Source of the DNA: Metabacillus litoralis
GTDB taxonomy: Bacteria > Bacillota > Bacilli > Bacillales > Bacillaceae
Direction: 5' to 3'
NCBI RefSeq assembly: GCF_003667825.1
Contig: NZ_CP033043.1
Span: forward strand, 5,166,625-5,230,624
Length of the DNA: 64,000 bases
Made by a program: the position numbers and the translations under genes. Below the pieces are notes generated by a model. It did not search any database, was not told the origin of the DNA, and saw only the letters and a program-made list of their open reading frames with translations. Of the stretch, positions 35,194 to 43,896 are shown piece by piece. Each line of letters opens with the position of its first letter. Positions within the stretch are counted from its first letter, which is position 1.

Positions 35194-35619
35194 TCATATA
35201 TCATATTCCCATAATCCAAGCTGTCCTTTAGCTGGGATAGATTGGTTCAATATTTTCATACTCTGAACAATCCAAGCATAATTTCCCTCTCGATAGTCGC
35301 CTAGTAAATAGTCATTACCTGATATAATTGTCCCATCTTCTAAAATGGCCCATGACTGATTATTTTCAGTTACTTTTATACAATTTTTAAGCATACAGAC
35401 AGCGATAATAGAGCCAGTTGGAAGTAGATCATTTGTTAATCCATGCTTACTCAGCAATTCCTTAATTGTATCTTGGTTAGCTGCTGTTTTATCTATTTTT
35501 TTGCTTGTATGAATGGCTAGGGGCCCACGATATTTCGTGTTCCATGATCTTGTTTCATATTGGGTCTCTCCGAGAGTAAAAAGACTAGCCCATGGCTGAA
35601 TCATTGATAGAACTTTCAC
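35194..35619 (-). CDS. ASCH-domain protein
   Basis: This 141-aa protein is made up almost wholly of an ASCH domain, a PUA-like beta-barrel thought to bind RNA or nucleotides. The family pattern is visible at the N-terminus (LSMIQPWASLFTLGETQYETRSWNTKYRGPLAIHTSKK, with conserved Trp, Glu-Thr-Arg and Arg-Gly) and at the end (WAIVQSMKILNQSIPAKGQLGLWEYDI). Members act in RNA-related control or as small hydrolases of modified cytidines; neither can be assigned here. Start ATG 35619 follows GGAGGCGC on its strand. It is monocistronic and unrelated to the neighbours. Confidence 0.85.
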   Translation of the reverse strand: MKVLSMIQPWASLFTLGETQYETRSWNTKYRGPLAIHTSKKIDKTAANQDTIKELLSKHGLTNDLLPTGSIIAVCMLKNCIKVTENNQSWAILEDGTIISGNDYLLGDYREGNYAWIVQSMKILNQSIPAKGQLGLWEYDI

Positions 35620-35884
35620 TTATATAGCGCCTCCAACCTTATTCTCTAATACAGCATTTAAAGGTATTCCAAAAGATACCTATAATATGTGCTACTTATA
35701 TCAGTTTCATTGGTCATCATAATAATGAGAGTTAAATCTTTGTAAAAAAATAGACAAATTTAATTTACAATAAATCCAAAGTTACTTTACTTTCTTTACA
35801 ATGTTTTATAGAATAGTTGAATGTTACGCAAACCCCAAAAAAATTTATTTTAAAAAAGTAGACAACCGTGAGGTGAAAGTAAAG

Positions 35885-37837
35885 ATGTTTACTAAAATTA
35901 AAAAAAGTCATCTGAGCCTTTTCTTTTTAGCTGTTGTCTTATTATGGATAAAAACATATTTCGTACAACATTCAGAATTTAAATTAGGCTTAGATAATAG
36001 TTTGCAAGAGTTTCTTTTATTTTTAAATCCACTAGGCTCAGTCCTTTTATTCTTAGGTTTATCTTTATTGTCAACAAAAAGAAAATTTTTATGGCTCGTT
36101 GTTTTTGATTTTATTTTGAGCTTTTTATTATTTGCAAATGTTGTGTATTATCGATTCTTTAGTGATTTTATTACAATCCCAACATTAACGCAGACACAAA
36201 ATTTTGGTGATGTTAGTGGTAGTGTAACCTCTCTTTTAAAACCTTATGATATCTTATTATTCATGGACACACTTATTGTACTAGCCGTAGGATTATATGG
36301 TAAAAAGAAGGGGATTACAGCGGCAAATATAAAACGCAGAAGTGTTGCGACTGTATTTATAGCTGCTATTCTTATCATTTCAGTAAACCTTGGATTAGCT
36401 GAAAAAGATCGTCCGCAATTATTAACAAGAACCTTCGATCGTAACTATATTGTAAAATATCTTGGAATGTACAATTATACGATTTATGATGCTGTGCTAA
36501 GTGCAAATGTATCAGCAAAGCGTGCAATGGCAGATTCAGATGATGTTACTGAGGTTCTGAATTATAAAAGCACAAATTACGCAGCTCCTAACCCAGAATA
36601 TTTCGGTGCTGCAAAAGGAATGAACGTTGTTTACTTTCACCTTGAATCAATACAGAATTTCTTAATTGATTATAAGCTTCATGGTGAAGAAGTAACTCCA
36701 TTCCTGAACTCTTTATCTAGAAGTGAAAACATCCTGTATTTTGATAATTTCTTTCATCAAACAGCTCAAGGGAAAACGGCTGATGCTGAATTTATGTTAG
36801 AAAATTCCTTATTTGGATTACCACAAGGATCTGCATTTTCATTAAAAGGAATGAACACGTATCAAGCTGCACCTGCGATTTTAGGTCAGAATGGCTACAC
36901 ATCAGCTGTGTTCCACGGAAATAAAGGATCGTTCTGGAACCGCGATGAGATTTATAAATCATTTGGCTATGACAAATTCTTTGATTCAAGTTATTATTCA
37001 TTAAATTCAGAGGACCTTGCAGAGTATGGATTAATGGATAAGCCGTTTTTAGAACAATCACAGCCTTTGCTTGAATCTTTGCCACAGCCATTTTATACAA
37101 AGTTTATAACAGTAACTCACCATTTCCCTTATAAGATGGATCAAGAACTAGCAACAATTGAACAGCATACAACCGGTGATGCGTCTGTTGATCAGTATTT
37201 CCAGACAGCACGTTATGCTGATGAGGCTTTAAAAGAGTTCTTTGACTATTTGAAGGAATCTGGTTTATATGAAAACACTGTTGTTATCATGTACGGTGAT
37301 CATTATGGTATTTCAGAAAATCATAATGATGCGATGTCAAAAGTATTAAACAAAGAAATTACACCATTTGAAAGTGCTGGACTGCAACGAGTACCTTTAT
37401 TAATTCACGTACCTGGCATAGAAGGCGGTACAATGCATCAATATGGTGGGCAAATTGACTTACTTCCAACTCTAATGCACTTACTAGGAATTGAATCAAA
37501 ACCATATATGCAATTCGGTACTGACTTATTATCAAAAGACCATGATGAGCTTGTGCCATTTAGAAATGGTGATTTCGTAAGTCCAGAAATCACTTACACT
37601 GGTGGTAAATATTATGACTCAACTACTGGTATTGAGATTGAAGCAACAGAACAAGCAAAACAACTGAAGGAAATCACTGAAACGAAACTAGGTTATTCTG
37701 ATAAAGTTGTCGAAGGTGATCTTTTACGCTTCTATACTCCTGAAGGGTTTGTCCCTGTTGATCGTTCACAGTATGATTATATTAATCGAAATCCGATTGT
37801 AACTGAACAGGATAGTACTGAAACGGAGACTGAATAA
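35885..37837 (+). CDS. ltaS: Lipoteichoic acid synthase family protein (LtaS-like)
   Basis: This polytopic membrane enzyme of 650 aa polymerises glycerol phosphate from phosphatidylglycerol outside the membrane. Five N-terminal helices (residues 10-190) are followed by an extracellular sulfatase-like domain (about 220-620). The catalytic Thr298 lies in FHQTAQGKTADAEF, and metal ligands are visible in YFHLESIQN, MYGDHYGISENH and TVTHHFPYK. Length and motif match Bacillus LtaS/YflE. I chose ATG 35885, with GAGGTGAAAG upstream, over 35801, which would place a charged stretch before the first helix. It is monocistronic with its own terminator. Other LtaS paralogues (YfnI, YqgS, YvgJ types) cannot be ruled out. 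Confidence 0.92.
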   Translation: MFTKIKKSHLSLFFLAVVLLWIKTYFVQHSEFKLGLDNSLQEFLLFLNPLGSVLLFLGLSLLSTKRKFLWLVVFDFILSFLLFANVVYYRFFSDFITIPTLTQTQNFGDVSGSVTSLLKPYDILLFMDTLIVLAVGLYGKKKGITAANIKRRSVATVFIAAILIISVNLGLAEKDRPQLLTRTFDRNYIVKYLGMYNYTIYDAVLSANVSAKRAMADSDDVTEVLNYKSTNYAAPNPEYFGAAKGMNVVYFHLESIQNFLIDYKLHGEEVTPFLNSLSRSENILYFDNFFHQTAQGKTADAEFMLENSLFGLPQGSAFSLKGMNTYQAAPAILGQNGYTSAVFHGNKGSFWNRDEIYKSFGYDKFFDSSYYSLNSEDLAEYGLMDKPFLEQSQPLLESLPQPFYTKFITVTHHFPYKMDQELATIEQHTTGDASVDQYFQTARYADEALKEFFDYLKESGLYENTVVIMYGDHYGISENHNDAMSKVLNKEITPFESAGLQRVPLLIHVPGIEGGTMHQYGGQIDLLPTLMHLLGIESKPYMQFGTDLLSKDHDELVPFRNGDFVSPEITYTGGKYYDSTTGIEIEATEQAKQLKEITETKLGYSDKVVEGDLLRFYTPEGFVPVDRSQYDYINRNPIVTEQDSTETETE

Positions 37838-37868
37838 TATACGAATAAGCTCGGGTGGAATAAACGAA

Positions 37869-37907
37869 AGAGTATTAATCCAAGAAGGGGTTAATGCTCT
37901 TTTTTAT
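37869..37907 (+). terminator. Terminator after ltaS
   Basis: AGAGTATTAATCC and GGGGTTAATGCTCT form a long stem with a five-base loop followed by TTTTTT. It is 30 bases past the stop. Confidence 0.88.
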
Positions 37908-38048
37908 TGAATAAGAAATTGTACATAGAGTTTTTCAAAGAAGATCATTACATAATAAGACTATGCCTAAAATGAAATCAGAGTGTAGTCAAATATGTTC
38001 TACCAAGAAAGATAAAACTTACATTTAATAACTGGAGCTGGTACAAGA

Positions 38049-38846
38049 ATGAAGCTACAACAAAAAACACAAACAATAGTACGTTACCTTAGTGCTGATG
38101 AGAAAGTATATTATGGGATTATTGAAGATGGAGAGATCTTACAATTAACCAGTTCATTCACTGAAATAATAAATGACGAAATAACATTTGATGGTGTAAG
38201 GCTTAACATTGGTGATGTGAAAATTTTAGAGCCAGTTGTACCACAAAAAGTGATTAATTTCGGCTGGACTTATACGGAACATGCAAAAGAAACTGGGGGA
38301 CAGGCTAACCTCAAAGAGCCATTTTTGTTCTTAAAGCCTGCTTCTTCCTTAATTCCTAACGGAGGAGATATCATTCTTCCTTCTACCAAATTAACCAACC
38401 AAGTAGAATTGGAAGGCGAAGTGGCTCTAATCATTGGAAAACGTGGAAAAAACATAAAAGAAGAAGAAGCACTGGATTATGTTTTCGGCTGTACAATATT
38501 TAATGATGTTACCGCAAGAGATCTTACAAAAACAGATCCCCAATTTACACGTGCAAAAGGCTTTGATACTTTTGGTCCTCTAGGTCCGTGGGTTGTTACA
38601 GGTTTAGATCCAACTAATTTGCAAATCGTTACAACATTAAATGATCAAGTTGTTCAAAATGGCAACACAAATCAAATGTCCTTTTCCATCCCATTTCTTA
38701 TTAGCTGGATTTCACAGGTCATGACATTAGAGCCAGGCGATGTTTTAGCTACAGGCTCTCCATCAGGGAGTTGTCCTATGAAGTCTGGAGATGTGGTGAC
38801 TGTAGAAGTAGAGAAGATTGGTAAGCTTTGTAATTATGTGAAGTAG
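38049..38846 (+). CDS. Fumarylacetoacetate hydrolase (FAH) family protein
   Basis: This 265-aa cytoplasmic enzyme of the FAH fold has a short N-terminal domain and a C-terminal catalytic domain (about residues 70-265). Metal-binding acidic residues are visible in the family pattern: LEGEVALIIGKRGKNI, FNDVTARDL and ARAKGFDTFGPLGPW-type segments, and PGDVLATGSPSG near the end. Related enzymes act on 2-keto-3-deoxy acids, acylpyruvates or oxaloacetate; the substrate cannot be told. The ribosome site (GGAGCTGG) before ATG 38049 is weak-moderate. It is monocistronic and directly followed by the first 52-bp array. Confidence 0.87.
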   Translation: MKLQQKTQTIVRYLSADEKVYYGIIEDGEILQLTSSFTEIINDEITFDGVRLNIGDVKILEPVVPQKVINFGWTYTEHAKETGGQANLKEPFLFLKPASSLIPNGGDIILPSTKLTNQVELEGEVALIIGKRGKNIKEEEALDYVFGCTIFNDVTARDLTKTDPQFTRAKGFDTFGPLGPWVVTGLDPTNLQIVTTLNDQVVQNGNTNQMSFSIPFLISWISQVMTLEPGDVLATGSPSGSCPMKSGDVVTVEVEKIGKLCNYVK

Positions 38847-38941
38847 ATACACTTCTTATATTCTAACGGAAGTCCATCACACTGTGTTCATAGCAGGTTG
38901 GTGTGTGAAATAGAGCATCTGGGTGCTAGGAGCAAATTTTA

Positions 38942-39806
38942 GTCTCGATCCAAGTGGAATCGGGATATTACTCGGTGCTAGGAGCAAAGTTATGTCCGGA
39001 TATTAGGGGAATCGGGGCATAACTTGGTGGTAGGAGCAAGTTTCTGTCTCGATACAGGGGGTATCGGGACAAATCACGGTGTTATGAGCAAATTTATGTC
39101 CCAATACAAGGGGAATCGGGACAAACCCCGGTGGTAGGAGCAAGTTTATGTCCCAATACAAGGGGAATCGGGACAAACCTTGGTGGTAGGAGCAAGTTTA
39201 TGTCTCGATACAAGGAGAATCGGGACAAACCCCGGTGTTATGAGGAAGTTTCTGTCTCGATAAAAGAAGAATCGGGACAAACCTTGGTGTTATGAGCAAG
39301 TTTCTGTCTCGATACAGGGGGAATTGGGACAAATCACGGTGTTATGAGCAAATTTATGTCCCAATACAAGGGGAATCGGGACAAACCTTGGTGGTATGAG
39401 CAAGTTTATGTCTCGATACAAGGAGAATCGGGACAAACCCCGGTGTTATGAGCAAGCTTCTGTCTCGATACAGGGGGTATCGGGACAATCCTCGATGGTA
39501 TGAGCAAATTTATGTCCCAATACAGGGAGAATCGTGACAAACCCCGGTGTAACGAGCAAGTTTCTGTCTCGATACAGGGGGTATCGGGACAATCCTCGAT
39601 GGTATGAGCAAATTTATGTCCCAATACAGGGAGAATCGTGACAAACCCCGGTGTAACGAGCAAGTTTCTGTCTCGATACAAGCGGAATCGTGACAAACCC
39701 CGGTAGTATGAGCAAGCTACTGTCTCGATACAAGAAGAATCGGTACAAACCCCGGTGTTATGAGCAAGATCCTGTCGATACAAGAAGAATCGGTACAAAC
39801 CTCGGT
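38942..39806. repeat. 52-bp tandem palindrome array A (17 units)
   Basis: Units start with GTCYCGATAC-like arms at 38942, 38994, 39046 and so on every 52 bases to 39774, with no net indel across 16 steps. Each unit is a left arm (GTCTCGATAC, GTCCCAATAC or similar), about six variable bases, a right arm AATCGGGACA, then a spacer of about 26 bases rich in GGTG-TAGGAGCAAGTTT. Left arms vary between units while right arms are nearly constant, so the arms do not covary. Any ORF through this block is an artefact. The first two and last two units are degenerate. Confidence 0.9.
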
Positions 39807-40052
39807 GAATTGGATTTAGTATCTGCAGATTGCAACTTTAATTATTTTGACTTATCAGCTGGAGAAAGCAGGAAAATCGCTGTTAAAAAAGAAAGTTTAA
39901 GTGAACACCTTAGACTTAATTCTTTTAAAGAGCAGTTAACATCAGGAGTGTTTACGACATTGCATCTTATTTTACTTACAAGCTTAATTAGGACAGACGT
40001 CGTAGATATGCTATTGGCTGCCACTTGGGTTAAGCATGTTCGTTTAAAGTGA
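39807..40052 (+). other. Possible coding remnant between array A and its terminator
   Basis: An open frame of about 80 codons (SADCNFNYFDLSAGESRK to WVKHVRLK) runs from the last array unit to 40052 and ends just before a strong terminator. It has no ribosome site or start of its own; upstream the frame enters the repeat array. It could be the end of a gene whose front was replaced by the array, or chance. I cannot identify a family. Confidence 0.25.
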
Positions 40053-40068
40053 TGAATTAGTTGTAGCA

Positions 40069-40119
40069 CAGCCACAATCTCTTGGGAATTAAGAGGTTGT
40101 GGCTGTTTTCTGTTTTTTT
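40069..40119 (+). terminator. Strong terminator downstream of array A
   Basis: CAGCCACAATCTCTT (40069-40083) and AAGAGGTTGTGGCTG (40091-40105) form a 15-bp perfect stem, followed by TTTTCTGTTTTTTT. Its placement implies that transcripts pass through array A or start inside 39.8-40.0 kb. Confidence 0.9.
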
Positions 40120-40287
40120 ATAGCAAAATGTTATGAAATATTTGCTTCCTAAGACCTAATCCTAATTCCCTAAAAACTTACATATCATACTTATTTCCTC
40201 TTTTTCTAAAGATAGGAAAATTCCACCCAAAAATACAGTAATATGTAATCATTGTTATTTTGTTACAGGGTGGAAGGAGAGAGAAAA

Positions 40288-41667
40288 ATGAAGAGGCTTT
40301 TGCTGGGTTTAGCGATGTTATCGTTCATGCTGACAGCTTGTTCTTCTGGTGATGGTAGCCAACCGGCACAAACAGATGCTGAACCAAAGGAAACAGAACA
40401 AAAAAATAACAGCAAAAAAGAAGAAACATATACTCCTAAGGAAGCAAGTTATTATGAAATGGAAGATTTTGATCGAGAATTAACAGACATAGAAAAGGAA
40501 ATGTTCCGAAAACCTGGCGTTTTTAGTGGTGAACAATATGATGAAGCGAAAGTGAAGGAAGCGCTGGATCAATTACCTGATGATCTCACAGAAGAGCAAT
40601 ATATGGAGGAGCTTTTATATTTATTAGCTGAAGATTATCATGAAGAAATGCAAACAATGCTTACCTTTGATTCAACGGTTGATGTTTCAATTGAACGTCC
40701 AGACGAAACTGTAGATGCTCCTACTTTAAAAACAGCCCATTACGCTATTTTAGTAGATGCAAGTGGGAGTATGGCAGCAAAAGTAGGAAGTAAAACGAGA
40801 ATGGATGCAGCAAAGGAAGCTGTTTTGGAATTTGCTAAGCAAGTACCGGAGAATGCAACGATTTCGTTACGTGTATACGGTCATGAAGGATCAAATAGTG
40901 AAGCTGATAAAAAAGCTTCGTGTAGTAGTACTGAAAACGTATATAATGCCAGTTTTGATGAAAATGCCTTTCAACAAGCACTGAGTCAGGTAAAGCCTGT
41001 AGGATGGACACCAATTGCACTTGGGTTGGAATCTGTGAAGTCCGATATTCCTGAGAATACAGATGATGTAGTTGTATACGTTGTAAGTGATGGAATTGAA
41101 ACATGTGGTGGCGATCCAGTACAAGAAGCTAAAAATCTAGTTTCAGCAGATATTCAAACAGTCGTTAATATTATTGGCTTTGATGTTGATAATGAAGGTC
41201 AAACTCTTTTAAAAGAAGTGGCTGCTGCAGGGAATGGTGAGTTTACATATGTTAATTCAGAGCAAGAGCTGAAGAAATATATGAGGGCTCAGTATGAACA
41301 AATTCAGAAAAAATGGCTTGAGTGGAAAGAAGCTGGCAAAGAGCAGGCTTTCAAACTGAAGGAAGAAAAAAAGAAGCTAGCTTTTGACACAAAAGAGAGC
41401 ATGAAAGAAAAAAGCAATCGTGAGAAAGAACGATTGAAGGAAGCGCAAGCTTATTTAAAAGAGAGATTTGAGGATTATGACCACCCTGCATCAAAAATGT
41501 TTTCAGCGATTGTAGATTATGGAAATAAAAAATGGCGTTATGCTGTGGATACAGGAAATAGGCTATACAGAGAAAGTGTTGACAGTGGAAATCAGGAGTA
41601 TCGTGAATACGTGGACGAAGGAAATGAAAAAATTAGGGAAACCATTGATAAGAAGAATGGGAATTAG
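40288..41667 (+). CDS. VWA-domain lipoprotein with C-terminal 11-residue repeats
   Basis: This extracytoplasmic lipoprotein of 459 aa has lipobox LTAC with Cys18, then a Glu/Lys-rich linker. A von Willebrand A domain (about residues 145-340) has an intact MIDAS, DASGS, starting at Asp157, with later Thr and Asp ligands in VGWTPIALGL and VSDGIETCGGD. A long charged helix (about 340-405) follows. The tail repeats V-D-x-G-N-x4-R-x about every 11 residues four times (VDYGNKKWR, VDTGNRLYR, VDSGNQEYR, VDEGNEKIR). VWA domains bind protein partners through a metal; the partner is unknown. I chose ATG 40288, behind GGAAGGAGAG, since only it gives a lipoprotein signal. Confidence 0.88.
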   Translation: MKRLLLGLAMLSFMLTACSSGDGSQPAQTDAEPKETEQKNNSKKEETYTPKEASYYEMEDFDRELTDIEKEMFRKPGVFSGEQYDEAKVKEALDQLPDDLTEEQYMEELLYLLAEDYHEEMQTMLTFDSTVDVSIERPDETVDAPTLKTAHYAILVDASGSMAAKVGSKTRMDAAKEAVLEFAKQVPENATISLRVYGHEGSNSEADKKASCSSTENVYNASFDENAFQQALSQVKPVGWTPIALGLESVKSDIPENTDDVVVYVVSDGIETCGGDPVQEAKNLVSADIQTVVNIIGFDVDNEGQTLLKEVAAAGNGEFTYVNSEQELKKYMRAQYEQIQKKWLEWKEAGKEQAFKLKEEKKKLAFDTKESMKEKSNREKERLKEAQAYLKERFEDYDHPASKMFSAIVDYGNKKWRYAVDTGNRLYRESVDSGNQEYREYVDEGNEKIRETIDKKNGN

Positions 41668-41709
41668 TAGTTTTGTTTATTCTTAGCATATGTTCACTAT
41701 AAGAATCAA

Positions 41710-41744
41710 AGGGTTGCTTTCATTTTTGAAGGCAACTCTTTTGT
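41710..41744 (+). terminator. Terminator after the VWA gene
   Basis: GGGTTGCTTTC and GAAGGCAACTC pair with wobble and are followed by TTTTGTTTTC, 45 bases after the stop. Confidence 0.7.
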
Positions 41745-41832
41745 TTTCATTTTTTTTCAGAGTTTACGAATGATTGAATTACTGGTCGCAATAAGCTACA
41801 CTACTGATTGAATATCTGAGCGAGGTGCAACC

Positions 41833-43758
41833 ATGAACGTGAACGATCGACAAAAGGAATTACTAAGAACGCTTTTAGTACAAAATGGACAAACCTTAAA
41901 TATAGTAGATTTGACAGGTCAATTAGGATGTTCGGAAAAAACGGTTCGTAATGACTTGAGTATAATTGAAGATCTTCTAGCTGAATACCCTGATACTTAT
42001 TTAAAACGGCAACCAGGGATTGGAATTACCCTTGAAGCGGAAGAAAGCGAGATGTCTGAGATTTTTCAAAAGCTGCTATCAACTGAACCGAAATCTCAGG
42101 AAGATCGTTTTATCGAAATGGCCTATCATTTATTAGTAAGTAATAAAGCGATAACATTGCAAGAGCTATCTAAGAAGTATTTTGTTCCAAAAGTAACCAT
42201 AAAAAAAGAATTAGATACCATTGCGGATTGGCTTACAAACTATCAATTAGAGCTTATCTCTAAACCAAGGTTAGGTAATATTGTTCAAGGGTCTGAACTG
42301 CAAAAACGTAGTGCTTTGGCGCATTTATCACAGCTTCTTTCTTCTTTATCAGATAATAAAAATTACGTTCTTGAGCTTTTTTTACCTTATGAAATAGCAA
42401 CCGTAAAAAAAGCACTAAACGAATTGCAGCAGAAATATTCCATTGCCTTTACCGATGCTGCGATGGAAAGTTTACTTGTTCATGCCCTAATAATGATGAA
42501 AAGAACAAGGCAAAAATCGCCAGTAACTGTTCCTGATAAGGAAAAGCAGGCTGTATATTCTTATAAAGAATACAAATATGCGTTATCCTTTTTTGAACAA
42601 TTAGAAGATGTTTTTGCAGTTAAATTTCCTGAAGACGAGCGAATCTATTTTACATGGCATTTAATTAGTGGAAAAAGGAAAAATGACATCATAGAGGATC
42701 CGTTTATAAAAAGTGAATACTTATTAAATATCATTTCTGACTTAACAACAAAGCTTAGTAGTATTACTTTATTTCCATTTGAAAAGGATGAAATTTTAAA
42801 AAGTGGGTTAATTGTACATGTACATTCGGTTATTAACCGAATTAAGTACGGGTTTCCTATTACTAATCCCCTTTTACCGAATATCAAAAAAATGTATCCT
42901 TATTTATTTAATATGGTGTTACTAGCTTTGAATGAAATTAAAGAAACTTATGAATTGGAAGTTCCTGAGGATGAGGCAGCTTACTTGGTTCTTCATTTTC
43001 AAGCTTCAATCGAGCGATTAAAAGAAAGTCGAGAGAAGCAACGAAGAACATTAATTGTTTGTCATATGGGTGTTGGGATGTCTCATTTATTGCAGGCTAA
43101 GATTGAGCAACATTACCAGGATATACAAGTATCCGCTTGCATTGGAAAAGCGGAATTACGTGATTATTTGCAGAATAATGAAGTTGATTTTATCATTTCT
43201 ACAGTAGAGTTAGAAAAGGTAGGGATTCCTTATATCACGATTTCACCTTTATTGGAAGCAAAGGATAAGGACAAGCTAAATACTTTTTTAACTGAAATGG
43301 AAAATCACCAGCAAGCGGGAAGTAAAGAAAAAGTTCTAACACAATTAGTTAGAGGTGATTTAGTTCATTTACATGTGGATAAGGAACATCCTTTTCAAGT
43401 AATTGAAATGCTAGGAAATGTACTATATGAGAAAGGTTTCGTTCGTAAAGATTTTATTCATAGTGCGCTCCTAAGAGAAAGAAAATCTTCAACCTCCATT
43501 GGTGGATCTATAGCTATTCCACATGGTAGTCCAACAATGGTTAATAGATCGGCTATAGCCATTGCTCTGTTAAAGGAGCCTTTAGATTGGGGTAATGAAC
43601 AAGTTTCCATCGTGTTCATGCTAGCCATTACAACTGGGGATCCAAAACTAAATCGCCATGCTGTTGGACAAATTGTAGGTTATAGTGAAACTCCGTCGTT
43701 TATCCAATCATTAAAAGAATCAAAGAATGTAAAAGAGTTCTTGGAGAAGTTAAAATAA
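41833..43758 (+). CDS. manR: PRD-containing transcriptional activator ManR
   Basis: This multi-domain, PTS-controlled activator of 641 aa has N-terminal helix-turn-helix domains (residues 1-150, with CSEKTVRNDL), two PTS regulation domains (about 175-400), an EIIB-like domain with Cys410 (IVCHMGVGMSH) and an EIIA domain of the mannitol/fructose type with His564 (IAIPHGSPT). Phosphorylation by HPr, EIIA and EIIB sets its activity, so it activates mannose transport when mannose is present and better sugars are absent. Order manR-manP-manA is as in Bacillus subtilis, where ManR has a similar length. GAGCGAGGTG precedes ATG 41833. Confidence 0.9.
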   Translation: MNVNDRQKELLRTLLVQNGQTLNIVDLTGQLGCSEKTVRNDLSIIEDLLAEYPDTYLKRQPGIGITLEAEESEMSEIFQKLLSTEPKSQEDRFIEMAYHLLVSNKAITLQELSKKYFVPKVTIKKELDTIADWLTNYQLELISKPRLGNIVQGSELQKRSALAHLSQLLSSLSDNKNYVLELFLPYEIATVKKALNELQQKYSIAFTDAAMESLLVHALIMMKRTRQKSPVTVPDKEKQAVYSYKEYKYALSFFEQLEDVFAVKFPEDERIYFTWHLISGKRKNDIIEDPFIKSEYLLNIISDLTTKLSSITLFPFEKDEILKSGLIVHVHSVINRIKYGFPITNPLLPNIKKMYPYLFNMVLLALNEIKETYELEVPEDEAAYLVLHFQASIERLKESREKQRRTLIVCHMGVGMSHLLQAKIEQHYQDIQVSACIGKAELRDYLQNNEVDFIISTVELEKVGIPYITISPLLEAKDKDKLNTFLTEMENHQQAGSKEKVLTQLVRGDLVHLHVDKEHPFQVIEMLGNVLYEKGFVRKDFIHSALLRERKSSTSIGGSIAIPHGSPTMVNRSAIAIALLKEPLDWGNEQVSIVFMLAITTGDPKLNRHAVGQIVGYSETPSFIQSLKESKNVKEFLEKLK

Positions 43759-43774
43759 ACAACTTTCTTTAATA

Positions 43775-43808
43775 AACTTCCGGTAATAATTTATTTTTAC
43801 CGGAAGTT
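43775..43808. repeat. Hairpin between manR and manP
   Basis: AACTTCCGGTAA (43775-43786) and TTACCGGAAGTT (43797-43808) form a 12-bp perfect inverted repeat. No T run follows on the plus strand, so it is either a weak terminator of manR or part of the ManR-controlled region. It lies about 40 bases upstream of a possible -10 (TACAAT, 43848-43853). Confidence 0.6.
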
Positions 43809-43856
43809 GTGGTAAAAACAAAAATCAATTCATGACTGAATTCCCATTACAATGAA

Positions 43857-43870
43857 TGTAAGCAATTACA
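43857..43870 (+). promoter_or_regulatory. cre box before manP
   Basis: TGTAAGCAATTACA matches the CcpA consensus except for A in place of the central G, and is palindromic. It sits just after the likely -10 box (TACAAT, 43848-43853), a repression position, and implies glucose repression of manP-manA. Confidence 0.6.
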
Positions 43871-43896
43871 AATAACATTCTTAGGAGGAAAGGTCC

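Noticed and set aside
39406..39798. Minus-strand ORF of 130 codons
   Set aside because: It lies wholly inside array A and consists of repeat translation.
38942..39806. CRISPR array
   Set aside because: The period and hairpin repeat look superficially CRISPR-like, but the spacers are near-copies of each other, and no cas gene is present in the window.
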